In this document: piece by piece, positions 59,293 to 64,000 of the stretch
How positions within the stretch are numbered: the stretch's first letter is position 1
Layout of the letters: every line of letters begins with the position of its first letter
Assembly (NCBI GenBank): GCA_963777725.1
Contig: CAVZRR010000021.1
Span: 37,532 to 101,531 of the forward strand
Length of the DNA stretch: 64,000 nucleotides
Direction of reading: 5' to 3'
Source: RPQJ01 sp963777725
GTDB taxonomy: Bacteria; Pseudomonadota; Gammaproteobacteria; Steroidobacterales; Steroidobacteraceae
Position numbers and translations under genes: made by a program
The notes under the pieces: model-generated
Told to the model about the DNA's origin: nothing
What the model saw: the letters and a program-made list of their open reading frames with translations, nothing else
Database searches by the model: none

Positions 59293-62200
59293 GGGCCTTG
59301 CCTCGGACGAGCAGGCGCTCGACGACCACGAAGAACAACGGAATGAAGAAGATGCCGATCGCCACGCCGGCGATCATCCCGCCGAGCACGCCGGTGCCGA
59401 TTGCACGCTGGGCGCCGGAGCCGGCGCCACTCGCAATCGCGAGCGGCAGCACGCCGAAGCCGAACGCGAGCGAGGTCATCAGGATCGGGCGCAACCGGAC
59501 GCGAACCGCCTGCATCGTGGCGTCGACCAGGTCCATGCCGCTCTCGAAGTTGGACTTCGCAAACTCGATGATCAGGATCGCATTCTTGCTGGTCAGGCCC
59601 ACCGTGGTGAGCATGGCCACCTGGAAGTAGACGTCGCGGTCGAGGCCGAACAACGTGTTGGCCAGCGCCGCGCCGAGGATGCCGATCGGCGCGACGAGCA
59701 GCACCGCAGTCGGGATGCTCCAGCTCTCGTAGAGGGCCGCGAGGCACAGGAACACGATCAGCAACGACAACGAATAGAGCAGGGGCGTCTGCGCGCCCGC
59801 CTCGCGCTCCTGGTACGAGACCGCCGTCCACTCGAGGCCGAAACCCGTCGGCAATTCGCCGACCAGTCGCTCGACCTCGTCCATGGCGGCGCCGGTGCTG
59901 ACGCCGGGCGCGCCTTCGCCGTTGATCTCCATGGCCGGCACGCCGTTGTAGCGCTCGAGGCGCGGCGAACCGAATTCCCAGCGCGACGTCGCGAAGGCCG
60001 GCAACGGCACCATCTGCCCGGCGTCGTTGCGCACCGACCAGATCTTGAGGTCCTCGGGCGTCATCCGGAACGGCGCATCCGCCTGGATGTAGACGCGCTT
60101 GACGCGGCCGCGATCGACGAAGTCGTCGATGTAGCGGCCGCCCCACGCCGCGGAGAGCGTGTCGTTGATGTCTGCGATCGACAGCCCGAGCGCAGCCGCT
60201 TTCTCCTTGTCGACCTCGATGCGGAACTGCGGCGTGTCTTCCTGGCCGTTCGGCCGGACGTTGACCAGCAACGGGCTCTGCGCCGCGGCGCCGAGGAACT
60301 GGTTGCGGGCGGCCACGAGCGCGTCGTGGCCGAGGCCTGCGTTGTCCTTGAGGAAGAAGGCAAAGCCGGTCGCGATGCCGAGCTCGGGCATCGCCGGCGG
60401 CGCGAACGCAAACGCGAACGCGTCCTTGATCTGCATCAGCGCGCCCATTGCGCGCCCGGCGACTGCGTCGGCGTGCAGCTCGGGGGACTCGCGCTCGCTC
60501 CAGTGCTTGAGATTCACGAACGCGAGGCCGTTGTTCTGCCCGCTGCCGCCGAAGCTGAAGCCCTGCACGCTGAATACGGCCTTGACCGCGTCCTGCTCGT
60601 TCTCGAGGAAGTGCTTCTCCAGCCGCTCGATCGACTGCATCGTGCGCTCCTGCGTCGCGCCGACCGGTGCGAGCACCTGGCTCAACAGGTACCCCTGGTC
60701 CTCGGCGGGCAGGAACGAGCTCGGCAGGCGCGTGAACAGCACGCCCATCACCACGACCAGCGCGGCGAAGATCGCCATGAAGCGGCCGCTGCGCGCCAGG
60801 ATGCCCCGCACGCCGGCCTGGTACCGCAAGCTGCCCGACTCGAACTTCCGGTTGAACCAGCCGAAAAATCCGCGCTCGGCGTGTTGCTCGCCCTTCTTCA
60901 GCGGCTTCAACATCGTCGCGCACAGGGCGGGCGTCAGCACGATCGCGACCAGCACCGACAGCGCCATCGCCGAGACGATCGTGGCCGAGAACTGCCGGTA
61001 GATGACGCCGATCGAGCCGCCCAGGAACGCCATCGGCACGAACACCGCCGAGAGCACGAGCCCGATGCCGACCAGCGCGCCGGTGATCTGGTCCATGGAC
61101 TTGCGCGTCGCCTCGACCGGCGAGAGGCCTTCTTCCCGCATCAGCCGCTCGACGTTCTCGACGACGACGATCGCGTCGTCGACGAGCAGCCCGATGGCCA
61201 GCACCATCGCGAACATCGTCAGCATGTTGATCGAGAAGCCGAGCGCCGCGAGCACGCCGAACGTGCCGAGCAGCACGATCGGCACCGCGATCGTCGGGAT
61301 CAGCGTCGCGCGGAAGTTCTGCAGGAACAGGTACATCACCAGGAACACGAGCACGACCGCCTCGACCAGCGTCGTCACGACGCCCTGGATCGACACGCGG
61401 ACGAACGGCGTCGTGTCGAACGGCACGATGGCGTTCAGGCCGGGCGGGAAGAAGGGCCGCAGCTCGTCGAGTGCCTCCTCGACCGCGATCGACGTCTGCA
61501 GCGCGTTGGCGCCGGTGGCGAGCGAGATCGCCATGCCGCTCGCCGGTTGCCCGTTGAAGCGGCTGATGAACTCGTAGGTCTCCGCGCCGAGCTCGACGCG
61601 GGCGACGTCGCCGAGCCTGAGGATCGATCCGTCGGGGTTGCTGCGCACGACGATGTCGCGGAACTGCTGTGGCGTCTGCAGCCGCTCCTGCGCGCTGATC
61701 GTGGCATTCAACTGCTGGCCGGGGACGGCCGGCGCGCCGCCGAGCTGCCCAATGGTGACCTGCGCGTTCTGCGCGCGCACCGCGGCGACGAGGTCGTTGA
61801 CGGCGAGGCCGTAGGTGTCGAGCTTGTGCGGGTCGAGCCAGATCCGCATCGCGTACGGGGCGCCGAACACCTGCACGCTGCCCACGCCCGGGACGCGCGC
61901 GAGCGGGTCGAGCAGGTTGGTGCTGACGTAGTCCGAGATGTCGTCGCGGTTCATGCTGCCGTCTTCGGAGACGAAGGCGATCACCATCAGGAAACCGGTC
62001 TGGGACTTGCTGACGTTGACGCCCTGGCGCTGGACTTCCTGCGGCAGCAGCGGCATCGCGAGCTGCAGCTTGTTCTGCACCTGCACCTGCGCGATGTCCG
62101 GATCGGTGCCCGACTCGAACGTCAGCGTGATCGTGGCGCTGCCCGTGGCCTCGCTGGTCGCCGACATGTAGATCAGGCCGTCGAGGCCCTTCATGTTCTG

Positions 62201-62398
62201 CTCGATGATCTGCGTCACCGAGTCCTCGACGACCTGCGCCGACGCTCCGGGATAGTTCGCGTTGATCGTCACCGAGGGCGGCGCGATGTCCGGGTACATC
62301 GAGATCGGCAGCTGCGTGATCGCGAGGCCACCCGCGAGCATGATGATGATCGCGATGACCCAGGCGAAGATCGGCCGGTCGATGAAGAAGCGTGACAT
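59285..62398 (-). CDS. RND efflux pump, inner-membrane permease (AcrB/MexB type)
   Basis: The 1037-residue pump starts MSRFFIDRPIFAWVIAIIIM, typical of AcrB. TM4 has LAIGLLVDDAIVVVENVERL with the proton-relay aspartates, and QMVPLPAFATSRWEFGSPRL-type docking-loop residues are present. Substrate range is broad in this family. It is the second HAE1 pump in the window. Confidence 0.97.
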   Translation of the reverse strand: MSRFFIDRPIFAWVIAIIIMLAGGLAITQLPISMYPDIAPPSVTINANYPGASAQVVEDSVTQIIEQNMKGLDGLIYMSATSEATGSATITLTFESGTDPDIAQVQVQNKLQLAMPLLPQEVQRQGVNVSKSQTGFLMVIAFVSEDGSMNRDDISDYVSTNLLDPLARVPGVGSVQVFGAPYAMRIWLDPHKLDTYGLAVNDLVAAVRAQNAQVTIGQLGGAPAVPGQQLNATISAQERLQTPQQFRDIVVRSNPDGSILRLGDVARVELGAETYEFISRFNGQPASGMAISLATGANALQTSIAVEEALDELRPFFPPGLNAIVPFDTTPFVRVSIQGVVTTLVEAVVLVFLVMYLFLQNFRATLIPTIAVPIVLLGTFGVLAALGFSINMLTMFAMVLAIGLLVDDAIVVVENVERLMREEGLSPVEATRKSMDQITGALVGIGLVLSAVFVPMAFLGGSIGVIYRQFSATIVSAMALSVLVAIVLTPALCATMLKPLKKGEQHAERGFFGWFNRKFESGSLRYQAGVRGILARSGRFMAIFAALVVVMGVLFTRLPSSFLPAEDQGYLLSQVLAPVGATQERTMQSIERLEKHFLENEQDAVKAVFSVQGFSFGGSGQNNGLAFVNLKHWSERESPELHADAVAGRAMGALMQIKDAFAFAFAPPAMPELGIATGFAFFLKDNAGLGHDALVAARNQFLGAAAQSPLLVNVRPNGQEDTPQFRIEVDKEKAAALGLSIADINDTLSAAWGGRYIDDFVDRGRVKRVYIQADAPFRMTPEDLKIWSVRNDAGQMVPLPAFATSRWEFGSPRLERYNGVPAMEINGEGAPGVSTGAAMDEVERLVGELPTGFGLEWTAVSYQEREAGAQTPLLYSLSLLIVFLCLAALYESWSIPTAVLLVAPIGILGAALANTLFGLDRDVYFQVAMLTTVGLTSKNAILIIEFAKSNFESGMDLVDATMQAVRVRLRPILMTSLAFGFGVLPLAIASGAGSGAQRAIGTGVLGGMIAGVAIGIFFIPLFFVVVERLLVRGKAHG

Positions 62399-62410
62399 CT
62401 GTGTCGCGGC

Positions 62411-63589
62411 CTACTGCTGCGGCGCCGGCTCGGGCTGCGCGGCTGGCGCCGGAGCCCCGGCTTCCGCGGCCGCGACGGGTGCTCCCGGCTGGATCTTCTG
62501 CAGGCCTTCCACGATGACCTGGTCGCCGGCCGCGAGGCCGTCCTCGACCAGCCATTTGTCGCCGATCGCGACGCTGACCTTCACCGGCCGCACCTGGGCC
62601 GTGCCGTCCGCGCCGACCACCATCGCACTGGTGTCGCCCTTCGGATCGCGGGCGATGCCCTGTTGCGGCACGAGGATCGCGTTGTCGCGCACGCCGCTGC
62701 CGACCAGCGCGCGGACGTACATTCCCGGCAGCAGCATGTTCTGCGGATTCGGTACCACGACGCGCAGCGCCACGCTGCCCGTGCCCGGATCGACCGTGAC
62801 GTCGGAGAACGCGAGCTTGCCGTCCGCCGCGTGTGGCGTGCCGTCCTCGAGCAGGATCTTGACGGGCAGGTCCCCGGCGCCCTCGAGGCGGCCGGCCGAG
62901 ATGCTCCTGCGCAGTTCCAGGAATTCGGCACTCGATTGCGCAAGGTCGACGTAGACCGGATCGAGCTGTTGGACCGTCGCGAGCGGCGCCGCCTGGTTCG
63001 CGGTCACGAGCGCGCCCTGCGTGACCGACGACTTGCCGATCCGCCCGGTGATGGGCGAGGTGATGCGCGCGTAGCCGAGGACCACGCCGGCGCGCTGCAG
63101 GGCGGCTTGCGCAGCCGCGACGTCCGCCTCGGCTTGCTTGAGCGCGGCGACGGCATTCTCATCTTCCTGCTTGCTGACGGCGTTGATCGCGACGAGTTCC
63201 GCGGATCGGCGCGCATTGAGGCGTGCGGTGTTCAGCGTGGCCTCGGCACGCGCCAGCGCTGCCTTCGCGCTTGCATGCTCGGCGCGGTAGGTCGCGTCGT
63301 CGAGCTGGTAGAGCGGCTGGCCGGCCGTGACCATCCCGCCCTCCGTGAACAGGCGATCCTTGACGATGCCATCCACCTGCGGCCGCACCTCGGCGACGAG
63401 AAACGCGTGGGTGCGGCCCGGCAATTCGCGGGTCAGCGTGACGGTCTGCGGCGCCAGGGTCACGACGGTGACGGGGACGGCGCCGGGACCTTGCGGAGGT
63501 GCCTGCTCGCCGCCGCAGGCGGTGACGAGGCTCGCGGATGCCAACAAGCCGAGAACAGCTCGGCGATTCGCGGGTCTGGGCGATGACAT
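62411..63589 (-). CDS. RND efflux adaptor (AcrA/MexA type)
   Basis: The 392-residue adaptor starts at ATG 63589 with a lipoprotein signal (ASLVTAC, then GGEQAPP). It has the lipoyl halves around a coiled coil (about 95-165), LGYARITSPITGRIGKSSV, and the membrane-proximal MVVGADGTAQVRPVKV block, as in AcrA. The frame upstream to 63769 is open but holds the promoter, so it is not coding. Confidence 0.95.
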   Translation of the reverse strand: MSSPRPANRRAVLGLLASASLVTACGGEQAPPQGPGAVPVTVVTLAPQTVTLTRELPGRTHAFLVAEVRPQVDGIVKDRLFTEGGMVTAGQPLYQLDDATYRAEHASAKAALARAEATLNTARLNARRSAELVAINAVSKQEDENAVAALKQAEADVAAAQAALQRAGVVLGYARITSPITGRIGKSSVTQGALVTANQAAPLATVQQLDPVYVDLAQSSAEFLELRRSISAGRLEGAGDLPVKILLEDGTPHAADGKLAFSDVTVDPGTGSVALRVVVPNPQNMLLPGMYVRALVGSGVRDNAILVPQQGIARDPKGDTSAMVVGADGTAQVRPVKVSVAIGDKWLVEDGLAAGDQVIVEGLQKIQPGAPVAAAEAGAPAPAAQPEPAPQQ

Positions 63590-63652
63590 GGGGCCTCGAT
63601 GCGTGTTGCGCAGACGCGGTGGCCGGCGTCTGGATGAAAGTTTATTCGCATG

Positions 63653-63681
63653 AGAATGAACGATCATTCTTTTGCTGTCAA
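63653..63681 (-). promoter_or_regulatory. Efflux operon promoter with TetR-type operator
   Basis: Minus strand: -35 TTGACA (63681-63676), 17 bp, -10 CATTCT (63658-63653). AGAATGA and TCATTCT (63653-63659 and 63664-63670) form a perfect inverted repeat with a 4-bp spacer, covering the -10 and part of the spacer. The TetR gene at the end of this operon probably binds it. Confidence 0.75.
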
Positions 63682-63705
63682 TGACTGATTCGAGCACCAC
63701 GAAAA

Positions 63706-63727
63706 ACGGCGGCCCCGGGGCCGCCGT
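63706..63727 (-). terminator. Hairpin with T run on the minus strand
   Basis: A perfect 22-bp palindrome (ACGGCGGCCCC and its complement) is followed on the minus strand by GTTTTTC. It could terminate transcripts entering from the right-hand transposase remnant before they reach the efflux promoter. Confidence 0.5.
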
Positions 63728-63767
63728 CCTTCGCGCCAGGAGCGGGCTGATCGCTGAGGTCCTTGAC

Positions 63768-63794
63768 AACGCCCCGTCAGGGGCGTTCTTTTTT
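63768..63794 (+). terminator. Intrinsic terminator hairpin
   Basis: AACGCCCC (63768-63775), loop GTCA, GGGGCGTT (63780-63787), then CTTTTTT. No plus-strand gene is seen just before it, so the transcript it ends is unknown. Confidence 0.6.
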
Positions 63795-63826
63795 GTACGG
63801 CTGGCTCAGCTCGTCAACGTCGCGAT

Positions 63827-64000
63827 TCATCCGACCGGGCTGAGCGCCCGCAGCGCCTGCTTCTGGTTGTAGCCGAGGACGCCGTTCGCCATCTCGGTGC
63901 CTGCTCCACGGCGTCGCCGTATCAGGAACCGTGGATGGCCGTAGCTGCGCCATTTGAGGTCCGCGAACGCTCATGCTCACCCGGTCGCTGTCCGGCGTGC
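63827..64000 (-). pseudogene. IS1182-type transposase remnant (C-terminal, decayed)
   Basis: The minus-strand frame from 63970 to the TGA at 63827 reads AFADLKWRSYGHPRFLIR, then TEMANGVLGYNQKQALRALS. This follows the C-terminal pattern of IS1182-family transposases (PFADLK, GHPRFL-R-, TE-----AYNLKR). Directly upstream, two in-frame stops (63971 and beyond) interrupt it, while the expected EH motif is found in another frame. The upstream part continues outside the window. Nothing else is recognised in this stretch. Confidence 0.6.

Noticed and set aside
59030..62395. Very long open frame on the plus strand opposite the RND pump
   Set aside because: It is antisense to a well-conserved pump, is rich in His/Arg/Asp, and has no known domain; long antisense frames are common in GC-rich DNA.
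63590..63769. Upstream extension of the AcrA-type adaptor frame
   Set aside because: It contains the operon promoter and a hairpin; the lipoprotein signal begins at 63589.

Overview
The window is GC-rich, densely coded DNA from a Gram-negative bacterium. It carries TonB-dependent receptors, outer-membrane efflux factors, lipoproteins, FadE, YgiQ, GspA/GspB, Fe-type SodB and a YeeN-type YebC protein. This gene set points to a gammaproteobacterium of the Xanthomonadales/Nevskiales/Steroidobacterales kind; the order is inference from gene content only. No tRNA, rRNA or CRISPR array was seen. At least five single-base frame breaks fall in otherwise well-conserved genes, several of them in short C/G runs, which suggests residual sequencing error in a draft assembly rather than widespread gene decay.

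Layout, left to right. 1-4.9 kb: the tail of a TonB-dependent receptor, a glucodextranase-C-like exported protein, malQ and a DUF4032 protein with protein-kinase-like residues; this looks like a maltodextrin/glucan locus. 4.9-12.9 kb: housekeeping and envelope genes (Rap1a/Tai-like protein, glycine-zipper protein, aldo/keto reductase, LTA-synthase-like sulfatase-fold protein, two tiny Lys/Arg-rich proteins, a molybdenum-carrier-like protein, a thioredoxin-like protein and the radical-SAM gene ygiQ, which contains a palindromic repeat). 13.0-14.8 kb: two adjacent toxin-antitoxin modules (RHH/PIN and Xre/RES). 14.8-19.5 kb: YebC-like factor, DUF3365 haem protein, methyltransferase, bactofilin-like lipoprotein, DMT transporter and a thioredoxin-like protein. 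19.5-24.9 kb: TetR-controlled RND efflux operon number 1. 25-33 kb: baeRF-type protein, a large REC-PAS-GAF-degenerate-HD-GYP regulator, a beta-CASP nuclease, an MFS transporter and a receiver-TM-TonB fusion.

33-42 kb is a divergent catabolic locus: PHB depolymerase-like lipoprotein, 3-hydroxybutyrate dehydrogenase and TetR on the minus strand; TonB-dependent receptor, acyl-CoA synthetase, alpha/beta hydrolase and GntP-type permease on the plus strand. A promoter buried in a long inverted repeat lies between the two arms. Together these genes could take 3-hydroxybutyrate polymer or oligomers from the outside of the cell to central metabolism.

42-57 kb: EEP phosphodiesterase, LysR regulator, 2OG-Fe(II) oxygenase-like protein, lipocalin, rhodanese, a trans-sulfuration enzyme coupled to a FakA-FakB fusion, GspB and GspA/ExeA, DinB, SodB, a DUF4286-DUF3667 fusion and FadE. 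57.2-63.7 kb: RND efflux operon number 2 (adaptor, pump, outer-membrane factor, then its TetR gene last), with a promoter/operator at its head. The right edge holds two hairpins and the decayed 3' end of an IS1182-type transposase.
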